Positions 1 to 5,592 of a stretch of 29,529 nucleotides of DNA are shown here, one piece after another. Every line of letters starts with the position of its first letter. Position 1 is the stretch's first letter. This DNA is from a virus, in the IMG/VR virus record IMGVR_UViG_3300041809_000236, positions 1 through 29,529 of that record. The stretch is one strand, 5' to 3'. A program made the position numbers and the translations under genes. The notes under the pieces were generated by a model. It searched no databases, had not been told where the DNA came from, and was given only the letters and a program-made list of their open reading frames with translations.

Positions 1-98
1 GCCTCTTTGCCGTCGCGTGATTGCAGATTGCCCGCAAATACTCCTGCTGAGTAGGTGCGAACAATGACATACTTTCCTTTTGTTTTCTTCGTGGTCAT
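1..98 (-). CDS. DUF6948-like small phage protein, 3' part missing
   Basis: The ATG at 98 opens a frame that runs leftward off the window, leaving 32 visible codons. An AAAGGA Shine-Dalgarno sequence lies just upstream. The residues after a Lys-rich start read KYVIVRTYSAGVFAG and then NLQSRDGKE. I recognise this opening (YVIVRTYSAGVxAG, then a (S/N)R(D/N)GKE turn) from small phage proteins grouped as DUF6948, whose function is unknown. It lies 31 nt downstream of the YqaJ-like exonuclease gene on the same strand, so it is probably the next gene of the recombination operon. The C-terminal part, which would carry the family's Trp/Tyr-rich segment, is outside the window. Confidence 0.72.
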   Translation of the reverse strand, partial: MTTKKTKGKYVIVRTYSAGVFAGNLQSRDGKE

Positions 99-129
99 GC
101 TGTCCTTTCTTGGTTGGGTTAGAACGGTT

Positions 130-759
130 CTAGGCTGCGTTGAATTGCGCGATCAGGGCATCGACTTCGGCGTCCATCTTGATCGCCTCGGCTTCAAGCT
201 CTGCAACTCGCGGTCCATCATAGGCCACCGGGATGATGACAAGCTGTCCGCGTTCCGGCACGCGCGGGTCAAAGCAAACAAAGTCCCAGGATTGGCGTTC
301 ACAGCAGACCATGTTCCACTGAATCTGATCGTAATACTCCTGCGGGACCTGCTTGTTCTGCCGAATCTCCAAGTGCCGTGCTGTGGTGAGGCACTTGATT
401 TCAATACCTGAATCATTGCCCACAAGACCGTCCGGGGAAGCCCCGGCAAAGTTCAGCGTGGGATGGACGGCAAATCCGATGTGATCGACCAGCACTTGCT
501 TTGCCTGCTCATAGGCCGCGCAGGCGTACTCTTCCTGCTCCTGGCCCCACTTCATCTCGTTGGTAACGAAGTGATCTGCGAGGTTGCCGGTCAACCGCTC
601 GGTAAACAGAGCCATCCGGTAATCGGCGCGGGCTTTCATCTCGCCCTTGCCGCTCTTGAGATAGGCGGTCAGGTGGCACATATGGCTGGCGGTGATGCGG
701 CCACAACGCACCTTGAACCATTCCGCTGAACGCTGTTCACAATCAACGAATTTAGGCAT
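130..759 (-). CDS. YqaJ/lambda-exonuclease-like recombinase nuclease
   Basis: This 209-aa protein has the layout of YqaJ-type viral recombinases (PD-(D/E)XK superfamily), which resect double-stranded ends to give 3' single strands for annealing. The N-terminus has the RSAEWFKVRCGRITAS segment (residues 10-25) typical of the family, followed by an acidic WGQEQEEYA patch (71-79). The catalytic signature is GASPDG (106-111) with E120-I-K122 as the ExK motif, and Q145 in YYDQIQW is the usual downstream Gln. Its start overlaps the end of the ERF-like gene by 8 nt, so the two are probably translationally coupled and act as a pair. The length matches the family and no active-site residue looks lost. 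Confidence 0.93.
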   Translation of the reverse strand: MPKFVDCEQRSAEWFKVRCGRITASHMCHLTAYLKSGKGEMKARADYRMALFTERLTGNLADHFVTNEMKWGQEQEEYACAAYEQAKQVLVDHIGFAVHPTLNFAGASPDGLVGNDSGIEIKCLTTARHLEIRQNKQVPQEYYDQIQWNMVCCERQSWDFVCFDPRVPERGQLVIIPVAYDGPRVAELEAEAIKMDAEVDALIAQFNAA

Positions 760-1522
760 GGGCCAACTCCTTCTTACGGGTTTCCTTGGCTTCGGTGAAC
801 AAACGCAGGGCTTCGGTATCCTTGGTTTCGGTCGCGGCCTTGGACGCGGCGAAGTACACCTTTTTCAGCGCCTCCAGATCGGGCGCGGTGCGAATGGCCT
901 TGAGACGAGCCTCTCGGTCTTCTGGGGAAATTCCGTTCAGGTTCCCATCGGTGTCTGGCATCGCTGCCGTGAGTCCGGTCGCACCGCAGAACGTGTACCG
1001 TTCCAAATAGGCGACGGTTGACCCTTTTGCCTGAAGGTCGTTCTTAGCTCCAGATGTATCGGGAGCAGCCGTCAGAGTGGTGGGAGTGTGATTGTAGAGG
1101 CCGTAGCGAAGGATACAGCTTACCGTGATGAGGTTGCCATTCTCGGAGAAGGGAAACGACCAAGTAATGCCACGCTTCGCCATTTCAGGCATTGCCTCCT
1201 TGCAGTAGGCGTCAAGGTCAGCAAAAGGAACAACCCAAGACGTACTGCCGTCCTTGCTTTTCATCTGGGCCTTGCGGTTCTTGATGATCTCTGGCGGGTT
1301 TTCCTTGAATTCCGCCATCCGGTGCGCGAACTCCTGCTCGTCCATCATCTCGCGCATCTTCCGCTGGCCGTTGATGAAGACGTTGAACAGCTTTTCGATC
1401 TTGTCCGCATCGAGGTTCGGGTTGGAAGCCAGGCGCTCCATCACCGCAAGGATGGATGAATCTGGTTCAGCCGGTACAAGGGATGCACTCCGCTTGTCCT
1501 CTATTACAATCTCTGTGCTCAT
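752..1522 (-). CDS. erf: ERF-family single-strand annealing protein
   Basis: This is a 256-aa protein when started at the ATG at 1522 (MSTEIVIEDK), which has an AAGGAT Shine-Dalgarno sequence; an in-frame start 8 codons upstream is less well placed. The central region carries the ERF hallmark: a Gly-Ser-Thr followed by an AYLERYTFCGATGL-like helix (about residues 167-183), after a segment with WVVPFADLDAY. ERF proteins anneal complementary single strands during phage recombination or genome circularisation. The C-terminal ~60 residues (DLEALKKVYFAASKAATETK) form a charged helical tail like that on many phage ERF proteins. The downstream overlapping exonuclease supports the assignment. Confidence 0.92.
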   Translation of the reverse strand: MSTEIVIEDKRSASLVPAEPDSSILAVMERLASNPNLDADKIEKLFNVFINGQRKMREMMDEQEFAHRMAEFKENPPEIIKNRKAQMKSKDGSTSWVVPFADLDAYCKEAMPEMAKRGITWSFPFSENGNLITVSCILRYGLYNHTPTTLTAAPDTSGAKNDLQAKGSTVAYLERYTFCGATGLTAAMPDTDGNLNGISPEDREARLKAIRTAPDLEALKKVYFAASKAATETKDTEALRLFTEAKETRKKELAHA

Positions 1523-1563
1523 GGTTATCCTTGTGCAATCTTGCATCTTGAGGTATTGCCGCT

Positions 1564-1615
1564 ACTGAATCCGAGGACTTAGGTTCGCGGTGAACGTGCG
1601 CCTAGACGATTCAGT
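1564..1615. repeat. Inverted repeat enclosing nested hairpins, upstream of erf
   Basis: ACTGAATC at 1564-1571 is the perfect inverse of GATTCAGT at 1608-1615. Between them TAGG/CCTA can pair, and GTTC-gcggt-GAAC forms an inner hairpin, so the 52 nt can fold into one long nested structure on either strand. It lies in the 128-nt gap between the 120-aa gene and the erf start on the leftward transcript. No U-tract follows on the minus strand, so it is not a canonical terminator. It could be an mRNA processing or attenuation element, or a protein-binding site. Confidence 0.5.
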
Positions 1616-1650
1616 CAGCTTCGTGCCCGTGTTAGGGGAGCGGCAAGCGG

Positions 1651-2013
1651 TTAGGACTGTTCCAGTGTGCTCTCTTCTTCAGGCGATAGAAGCGGTGCAC
1701 AGCGCCATTCGGCAGGCTTCGCGGGGGCGACCAACTCGCAGATTGAGTTGCGGTCAATTGCGGCCCAGAGACGCACGATGCTTGTGTCCGGGTTGCGCAA
1801 CTCCACGTCGGACGACCCGAAGACTTTTACCAGCGGGCGGGGCAATATACGGGCGACATTCAAAAAAACAGACTTGCCCTTGTCTGCTGCGATGTAGTCG
1901 TTGCAGTGGAACGAAACCATCGGCGTTCCAACCACGGTGTTTGGTTCCCTATCGAACGAATCGGCGATGCGCCTCAGTTCGGCTGCGACTTGTCCTGCTG
2001 TCGGGTTGCTCAT
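1651..2013 (-). CDS. Hypothetical protein, first gene of the recombination operon
   Basis: I do not recognise this 120-aa protein. The start at 2013 (MSNPTAGQVAAELRRIADSF) is fixed by a strong GGAGGAAC ribosome-binding site; a longer frame adds 16 residues but bypasses it. The N-terminal AAELRRIADSF helix is a pattern common in small phage and actinobacterial helical proteins. The rest looks mixed alpha/beta with three spaced Cys (37, 92, 105), no membrane segment and an acidic C-terminus. It is the first gene behind the leftward promoter and is followed by erf and the exonuclease, so an accessory role in recombination or replication is possible but unproven. Confidence 0.8.
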   Translation of the reverse strand: MSNPTAGQVAAELRRIADSFDREPNTVVGTPMVSFHCNDYIAADKGKSVFLNVARILPRPLVKVFGSSDVELRNPDTSIVRLWAAIDRNSICELVAPAKPAEWRCAPLLSPEEESTLEQS

Positions 2014-2032
2014 TTGTTCCTCCATTTCCCGA

Positions 2033-2061
2033 AGATTACGCCTGTTGCTTTTCCGTGTCAA
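2033..2061 (-). promoter_or_regulatory. Sigma70-like leftward promoter
   Basis: On the minus strand TTGACA (2061-2056) matches the -35 consensus perfectly. It is followed by a 17-bp spacer and TAATCT (2038-2033), which keeps the key T, A and final T of the -10 box. Transcription would begin near 2026, giving a leader of roughly a dozen bases before the ATG at 2013. It would drive the 120-aa gene, erf and the exonuclease. Confidence 0.65.
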
Positions 2062-2093
2062 GCGAATATTTCGGTTTTAATTCGAGATTTTCG

Positions 2094-2122
2094 TTGCAAT
2101 TTGTTTTGGGGTGTGGAATACT
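2094..2122 (+). promoter_or_regulatory. Candidate rightward early promoter
   Basis: TTGCAA (2094-2099), a 17-bp spacer and AATACT (2117-2122) give a 4/6 plus 4/6 match to sigma70 boxes. The site lies just upstream of the first rightward gene (ATG at 2140), back to back with the stronger leftward promoter. The match is modest and rests mainly on position between divergent genes. Confidence 0.35.
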
Positions 2123-2139
2123 CTGTTTGGGAGTCTCTC

Positions 2140-2298
2140 ATGGGAGCACACAAGAGCTACAAATGCAGCAAAGGGCACATTCTGAAGGACAGCAATTTGT
2201 ACGTCCGCAAGAACGGAACGCGGGAGTGCAAAAAGTGCTCTTTAATTCGCGGCCAGGCAAGACGCGAGACGCTGCGGGCGCAATCGAACGGAGGGTAA
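2140..2298 (+). CDS. 52-aa zinc-ribbon-like protein
   Basis: The ATG at 2140 begins a short basic protein whose core reads YKCSKGHILKDSNLYV, then a Gly-Thr-Arg turn and ECKKCSL. This C-x2-GH ... C-x2-C arrangement resembles the zinc-binding knuckle seen at the ends of HNH endonucleases, but the protein is too short to hold a full HNH domain. A GGGAG sequence precedes the start. The stop lies 2 nt before the next ATG, so it is co-translated with the exported protein. It is probably a small DNA- or RNA-binding regulator, the first gene of the rightward early operon. The frame continues upstream without a sensible start. Confidence 0.68.
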   Translation: MGAHKSYKCSKGHILKDSNLYVRKNGTRECKKCSLIRGQARRETLRAQSNGG

Positions 2299-2300
2299 GC

Positions 2301-2720
2301 ATGAGCGCAATGAATCGCATCGCAGTACTCACCATCGGCGCACTGGCGGCTCTAGCAGTCGGAGCCGCGCAGTTAACAGACGATCACCCTCCGCTGCTTT
2401 CGTCGGCGTGGGCCACTCGTGTAGAGCAGCGGCTTGACGCATTGGAAGCGCCCGGCAAACTGGCAGATCAACAGATACCGGCTAAAATGGTAGATTTGCC
2501 GAGTGTTACGATGGCCTGTGTCTCGAAGCAGCTCTGCTACGACATATCTCCGGTTATAACCACGCTTACTGGGCAGACATCTGTACTCAGGATCGCTACA
2601 CTCGCCGATGTGGAAGAGGAATGCCGTAAGCAAGCGCCGCGCGTGTCGGATCAGGTTTGCATCGACTTGCACACCTGGACCTACACGCAAGTAAAGGCCG
2701 CGATGGAGGGAAGAAAATGA
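2301..2720 (+). CDS. Small exported protein with signal peptide and four Cys
   Basis: This 139-aa protein starts at the ATG at 2301 behind a textbook GGAGGGTAAGC site. Residues 1-24 (MSAMNR, then a hydrophobic stretch ending GAAQ) look like a Sec signal peptide with a possible cleavage near AAQ, or a membrane anchor. The mature part has a short helix (WATRVEQRLDAL) and four Cys at 73, 79, 108 and 120, which could form two disulfides in an oxidising compartment. The family is not recognised. An exported product in an early phage operon could act in superinfection exclusion or membrane alteration, but that is inference. Its stop overlaps the next start (ATGA). Confidence 0.8.
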   Translation: MSAMNRIAVLTIGALAALAVGAAQLTDDHPPLLSSAWATRVEQRLDALEAPGKLADQQIPAKMVDLPSVTMACVSKQLCYDISPVITTLTGQTSVLRIATLADVEEECRKQAPRVSDQVCIDLHTWTYTQVKAAMEGRK

Positions 2721-3181
2721 GCGCACCAACACCAGAAGACCTGAAGAGTATGGACGAATGCACTATGCTGCAACCGGAAACTAGGCCGATGATGATTGAG
2801 CCTAGTTGCTTGCAGTTTCTTGTTGAACGTATAGCGGAATTGGAAGCGAAAATCTCACGTATGAAGAAGAGTAATGCCGATCCATTCATCAATTGCTCTT
2901 ACTGTGGGTCGTTTATCTGCAATGAATCGGAATTTGCGGATAAAGTTCCTGCACACATGTACCTGTGCAAAAAGAATCCCGTGAATGTGCTACGCAGGGA
3001 GTATGAGACTCTTCAGGAAAAGTACGATGCTCTGGAAGCAGAGAACGCGAGGCTCAAGGCTCCGGTGAGCGATGAAGAGAAGAAAGACCATAAGACGTGG
3101 GATGGCGCGGATACTTTGATGTTTGAAGAACTTATTGCCGCACGAGCGCAGGGGAGGGAGGCGAAGAATGATCACGAATGA
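2717..3181 (+). CDS. Coiled-coil protein with C2HC zinc-finger-like motif
   Basis: This 154-aa protein is started at the ATG overlapping the preceding stop (ATGA), with GGAGGGAAGA upstream. Two heptad-rich helices (about residues 32-50, LVERIAELEAKISRMKK, and 92-114, ending DALEAENARLK) flank a Cys/His cluster: C60-x2-C63, H80-x3-C84. The pattern is that of a zinc finger carried between dimerising coiled coils. The family is not recognised. A DNA-binding or host-takeover role would fit its place in the early operon but is not shown. The last 14 nt overlap the next gene. Confidence 0.75.
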   Translation: MSAPTPEDLKSMDECTMLQPETRPMMIEPSCLQFLVERIAELEAKISRMKKSNADPFINCSYCGSFICNESEFADKVPAHMYLCKKNPVNVLRREYETLQEKYDALEAENARLKAPVSDEEKKDHKTWDGADTLMFEELIAARAQGREAKNDHE

Positions 3182-3569
3182 ACAGCTGGAACGCATAGCA
3201 GGGATGTCGTGTTATGCGCAAGAGGTGCGAGAGATGGCCCGTGGCTGGCTGGCCGCGCGGAAGGAACTAGAGGGCCTGCGCCAAATACTATACAAGGCTG
3301 TGCGCGAACTAGCATATGTCCAAGAAGTCGAGAATTGCCATTCTGGCTTGTGCGCGACAGCAGCGGGCAACGAGATCATTGCTCTCGGTATGGCGCAACT
3401 TGGCGTGAAGGATTTAAGTGCCGAATCCCTCAACCCTCCCCAGGAGGGCGCCAACAATAAATGTCCCAACTGCCGCGACTCCGAGGCGGGGTGCCGCGAG
3501 TTCGGATGCTGGAAGTACACGCCGGAACAGGAAGCGAAACTCAGGGAGGACGCCGATGCTTCCAATTGA
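3168..3569 (+). CDS. Hypothetical early protein with C-terminal Cys cluster
   Basis: This 133-aa protein is started at the ATG at 3168 (MITNEQLERIAG), preceded by a purine-rich GGGGAGGGAGG. The N-terminal half is helical (EVREMARGWLAARKELEGLRQI). A C57-H58-x3-C62 group sits in the middle, and the C-terminal part has C99-x2-C102-x6-C109-x4-C114, consistent with a small zinc knuckle. Closely spaced acidic residues end the chain. The function is unknown. It overlaps both neighbours by 14 nt, which ties its translation to theirs. Confidence 0.75.
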   Translation: MITNEQLERIAGMSCYAQEVREMARGWLAARKELEGLRQILYKAVRELAYVQEVENCHSGLCATAAGNEIIALGMAQLGVKDLSAESLNPPQEGANNKCPNCRDSEAGCREFGCWKYTPEQEAKLREDADASN

Positions 3570-3765
3570 GGCCGTCCCACAGGAGCCGACACCGATTGTT
3601 GCGTTTGAAAACCCACCGCAGCCCAGGGACGCGCCCGGCACAAGGCCACCGACCGACCACGAACGGGTGACGCTGCTGGTGGACGCGATCCGCACGCAGT
3701 TGAACGCAGAGCGCGAAGGGCGAGAGAAGGAAAGTACTAAGTTGGGAACCGCTAAACGTCACTGA
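3556..3765 (+). CDS. 69-aa hypothetical early protein
   Basis: The start at 3556 follows CAGGGAGGACGCCG and overlaps the preceding gene by 14 nt, the same overlap length as one gene earlier. The first 35 residues are Pro-rich and probably disordered (IEAVPQEPTPIVAFENPPQP); the rest is a charged helix (HERVTLLVDAIRTQLNAERE). No Cys cluster or membrane segment is visible. It is the last gene of the first rightward block; a 190-nt control region follows. Confidence 0.62.
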   Translation: MLPIEAVPQEPTPIVAFENPPQPRDAPGTRPPTDHERVTLLVDAIRTQLNAEREGREKESTKLGTAKRH

Positions 3766-3795
3766 AACGACAGGCGGCGATGTCACCTGCCACAA

Positions 3796-3828
3796 CTGTT
3801 TGCGGGGTCGCTTTGCTTCTGCAAACAG
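3796..3828 (+). promoter_or_regulatory. Competing hairpin element after the first early block
   Basis: CTGTTTGC (3796-3803) is the exact inverse of GCAAACAG (3821-3828), giving an 8-bp stem with a 17-nt loop. Inside that loop TTTGC (3812-3816) can instead pair with GCAAA (3821-3825) around a TTCT loop. The two stems are mutually exclusive because they share the same right arm. No U-tract follows, so intrinsic termination is not evident. The arrangement resembles an attenuator or switch between the two early gene blocks. Confidence 0.4.
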
Positions 3829-3837
3829 CATACTCTA

Positions 3838-3939
3838 CCGTGTCAAGACACTAGATATTGTGGTTTCGCGGTAGGGTCAACAAGATATGGCGCACAATTA
3901 GTTGTGGTTTTCGTACTAGGTACCACAATATGTTGTGGT
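3838..3939. promoter_or_regulatory. Three-site operator array (ACCACAA-N4-TTGTGGT dyads)
   Basis: TTGTGGT occurs at 3858-3864, 3902-3908 and 3933-3939. The third copy is half of a perfect dyad, ACCACAATATGTTGTGGT (3922-3939), with 7-bp arms and a 4-bp spacer. The second keeps five arm pairs (CACAA-TTAG-TTGTG) and the first about four of seven. Site spacing is 44 and 31 bp, near whole helical turns. The array ends just before the GTG start of the DUF1064 gene, so a dimeric repressor bound here would control the second early block. The 10-mer CCGTGTCAAG at 3838-3847 also occurs in the divergent promoter region at 2053-2062. Replication iterons are the alternative. Confidence 0.6.
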
Positions 3940-3955
3940 TCAGGAAAGGGCGCAA

Positions 3956-4321
3956 GTGAAGGAACGCCGTGGCGAACGCGAAGCATGGACGGCATTTGTG
4001 GAGAACCGTTCTCCGGTCGCAGAGAACAAGTACGGAGCCAAGCGGGAAGGGAAGTACGCTTCCAAGCATGAGGCGTCTGTTGCTGCGAACCTTTCAGCCC
4101 TGGAACGCGCCGGAAAGATAACCGGGCTCCGGGAGCAGCACCGCATTATTCTCGTGCCCGCAGACGGCAAATTGAGGGCTATCGTCTACGTGGCAGATTT
4201 TACCTATTCGGACGAATCCGGCTTTCATGTGGTTGACGCCAAAGGTTACAAGACCCAGGTTTATCGCCTGAAGAAGAGACTTGCAGCACTGTTGCTGCAC
4301 ATTACAATTGAGGAGGTTTGA
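3956..4321 (+). CDS. DUF1064-family PD-(D/E)XK nuclease
   Basis: This 121-aa protein is started at the GTG at 3956 because AGGAAAGGGC lies at the right distance; a GTG 21 nt upstream lies inside the operator dyad and lacks a site. It has the DUF1064 layout: NKYGAKREGKYASKHEA (E39 in the first helix), an AGKI.GL..Q strand, VYVADFTY (D81), and HVVDAKGYKT, where D94-A-K96 is the (D/E)xK catalytic pair. A KTQVYRLKKRL helix follows. DUF1064 proteins are phage nucleases thought to resolve branched DNA in replication or recombination. Here it would complement the annealing protein and exonuclease encoded leftward. All expected catalytic residues are present. Confidence 0.87.
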   Translation: MKERRGEREAWTAFVENRSPVAENKYGAKREGKYASKHEASVAANLSALERAGKITGLREQHRIILVPADGKLRAIVYVADFTYSDESGFHVVDAKGYKTQVYRLKKRLAALLLHITIEEV

Positions 4322-4606
4322 ATGCCCGGTAAGCGCAGAGGCGGTCGTTTCGTCGAGAGCAGCCCCCGATTCATGGAGGCCATTATCGCCAAAGAAGAAC
4401 GGGAGCAGGCAGAGTGTTCTCCCATCGTCAGGTCTGGATGCACCTGCACCGGGAGCATACGCATTGACGGCGTGGAGTACACCGGACTGCGGAACCCAAG
4501 CTGCATGGAGCACGGCCTGCACACGCGCTGGCCAACCAGCATTAGCCTGTCGAGCGCGGAGATTCGCACGCCGGGTAAAACGCACGATCCTGTGAGGCAC
4601 AAATGA
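4322..4606 (+). CDS. 94-aa hypothetical Cys-containing protein
   Basis: The ATG directly follows the TGA of the DUF1064 gene, with GAGGAGG in place, so initiation is coupled and strong. The N-terminus is basic (KRRGGRF) and leads into a helix (RFMEAIIAKEEREQAE). A Cys group C32, C40-T-C42 and C61 followed by H64 could bind a metal; between them GSIRIDGVEYTG looks like a beta hairpin. The C-terminus is basic. The family is not recognised; a small DNA-binding accessory is possible. It overlaps the next gene by 4 nt (ATGA). Confidence 0.75.
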   Translation: MPGKRRGGRFVESSPRFMEAIIAKEEREQAECSPIVRSGCTCTGSIRIDGVEYTGLRNPSCMEHGLHTRWPTSISLSSAEIRTPGKTHDPVRHK

Positions 4607-4944
4607 CTGCACAAGAATGGATCATCGAAGGGCATACGGGCATATCGAGCAAAACGATTTGGTCCCATTTTGTTCTCAACAAGGAGCCTAAATGGCCGTC
4701 CCCTCCATCTGACCCGTCCGATCTTCTGCGCTGCTATTGGCTGTTGAAGATCGCGCCAGAGTGGAAGATTCGCATGGGCGAGATAGCCGAACGGTATCCC
4801 GAGTGGCGGGGCCTAGTGGATCACTGGAGCGAATTAGAGCAAATGCTTGAGCAGGCTTGGCCGAAGTCTTGCGCCAGTGGCGAATACGAGGACGAACCGC
4901 CAGCGAAGGCGCTTTACAAACGCATGAAAGAGCTACTGGCGTAG
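4603..4944 (+). CDS. Conserved phage hypothetical (GISSKTIW / SDPSDLLRC type)
   Basis: This 113-aa protein is coupled to the previous gene by an ATGA overlap. Its motifs GISSKTIWSHF, then PSDPSDLLRCYWLL and a later P-E-W plus LVDHWSELEQM pattern are familiar from many phage early proteins of unknown function, where a Ser/Lys/Thr-Trp segment precedes a Pro-rich SDPSDxxRCxxLL core. It is helical, has no membrane segment and ends in a charged helix (ALYKRMKELL). I know no experimentally based function. Placement beside a branched-DNA nuclease suggests a role in phage DNA metabolism. Confidence 0.83.
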   Translation: MTAQEWIIEGHTGISSKTIWSHFVLNKEPKWPSPPSDPSDLLRCYWLLKIAPEWKIRMGEIAERYPEWRGLVDHWSELEQMLEQAWPKSCASGEYEDEPPAKALYKRMKELLA

Positions 4945-4968
4945 GAACCTTTATTGGAGAGTGCCGCG

Positions 4969-5157
4969 ATGATCCGTCTTCAGGAAGCATACCTCTGCTG
5001 TGATTGCGAAGTGGTGAGCGACAGCGCCACGGTATGCCCTGCGTGCGCCAGCCGGTCACTGTTGGCGCTCTCTCGGGTGCTGTCGAGGGAATCATCGGCC
5101 CAGGTGCCTATGGGTCTGTGGCGGGCTGTGAGCGCCTTGGAGGCGTCTTTGCAGTGA
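4969..5157 (+). CDS. 62-aa zinc-ribbon protein
   Basis: It starts at the ATG at 4969 behind GGAGAG. The first half is a compact zinc ribbon, C10-x2-C13-x9-C23-x2-C26 (core CDCEVVSDSATVCPACASR). The second half is a helix (SLLALSRVLSRE). Such four-Cys mini-proteins are common in phage early regions and may bind nucleic acid or polymerase, but no specific role can be assigned. It is the last gene of the rightward operon, 24 nt after the previous stop. Confidence 0.75.
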   Translation: MIRLQEAYLCCDCEVVSDSATVCPACASRSLLALSRVLSRESSAQVPMGLWRAVSALEASLQ

Positions 5158-5540
5158 GCACAGCGCGGCTTCCCTTGGGGCAGAGGGTGTTTGCACTGCA
5201 TTGAAGTGAGGAGATAGCCTCTTGGGGCGCCAGATTCAGATTAGTAGCAGTCTGCCCCGTAGGACCGGGACGTAGCCGCGATTGCGCCATCAACTAGACG
5301 CCCGTTGCCCGGATTTCCCTGAATCGTCTGCATCATGCGGTGCCTTTCGCCGCTAGGCTTTACAACACTGGACCGTTGCTTTGTATTTGGGAGAGGGTGT
5401 TCCAGGAACCGACCCTGGTGACGAATCACCTTTCCTCACTTCGCAAGTCCAGTGTAACATGGGGATGTGGGCGTGCGGCATCACGCCCGTGGGCTGTGCC
5501 TCACTTCGCAACTGACCCCAGCCCCCGCCCACTCCCCATC
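5158..5540. other. Gene-poor convergence zone between early and late operons
   Basis: No convincing gene lies in this stretch, where rightward early and leftward late transcription meet. Visible elements are: GGGGC...GCCCC arms at about 5222-5263; a GGTGA-CGAA-TCACC hairpin (5417-5430, loop UUCG on the minus strand); two direct copies of CCTCACTTCGCAA; and a GGGCGTG-cggcat-CACGCCC hairpin (5469-5488). No strong rightward terminator with a U-run is seen; the 5417-5430 hairpin followed by TTTCCTC is the best weak candidate. A 62-codon minus-strand frame with a GTG start at 5429 exists, but its start lies inside that hairpin. An origin or packaging-related site is possible and unproven. Confidence 0.6.
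5434..5511 (+). repeat. Pair of 13-bp direct repeats, CCTCACTTCGCAA
   Basis: The same 13-mer occurs at 5434-5446 and 5499-5511, 65 bp apart start to start. The GGGCGTG/CACGCCC hairpin (5469-5488) lies between them. A shorter inverted copy (GAAGTGAGG) occurs near 5204-5213. Identical 13-mers so close together in non-coding DNA suggest protein-binding sites. Confidence 0.6.
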
Positions 5541-5570
5541 AAATAAAAGGGCCAGCCGTGAGACTGGCCC
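5541..5570 (-). terminator. Intrinsic terminator of the late operon
   Basis: On the minus strand the 7-bp stem GGGCCAG/CTGGCCC with an 8-nt loop (5570-5549) is followed at once by TTTTATTT (5548-5541). It lies 22 nt past the lysozyme stop, at the end of about 24 kb of leftward late genes. There is no U-run on the plus side, so it acts on leftward transcription only. Confidence 0.85.
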
Positions 5571-5592
5571 CGCTCTGGCTCCGCGACCTCCT

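Noticed and set aside
1572-1607. tRNA-like fold near GGTTCGCGGTGAAC
   Set aside because: No acceptor stem, anticodon arm or T-arm of proper size; no tRNA was recognised anywhere in the window.
1590-2300. Long plus-strand open frame upstream of the exported protein
   Set aside because: It lies antisense to the well-supported 120-aa gene, has no ribosome-binding site, and the translation looks random (Arg/Cys-rich) until the ATG at 2301.
5241-5429. Minus-strand 62-codon frame in the convergence zone
   Set aside because: The GTG start lies inside a hairpin with GAGG only four bases before it, and no recognisable protein pattern follows; kept only as a weak alternative.
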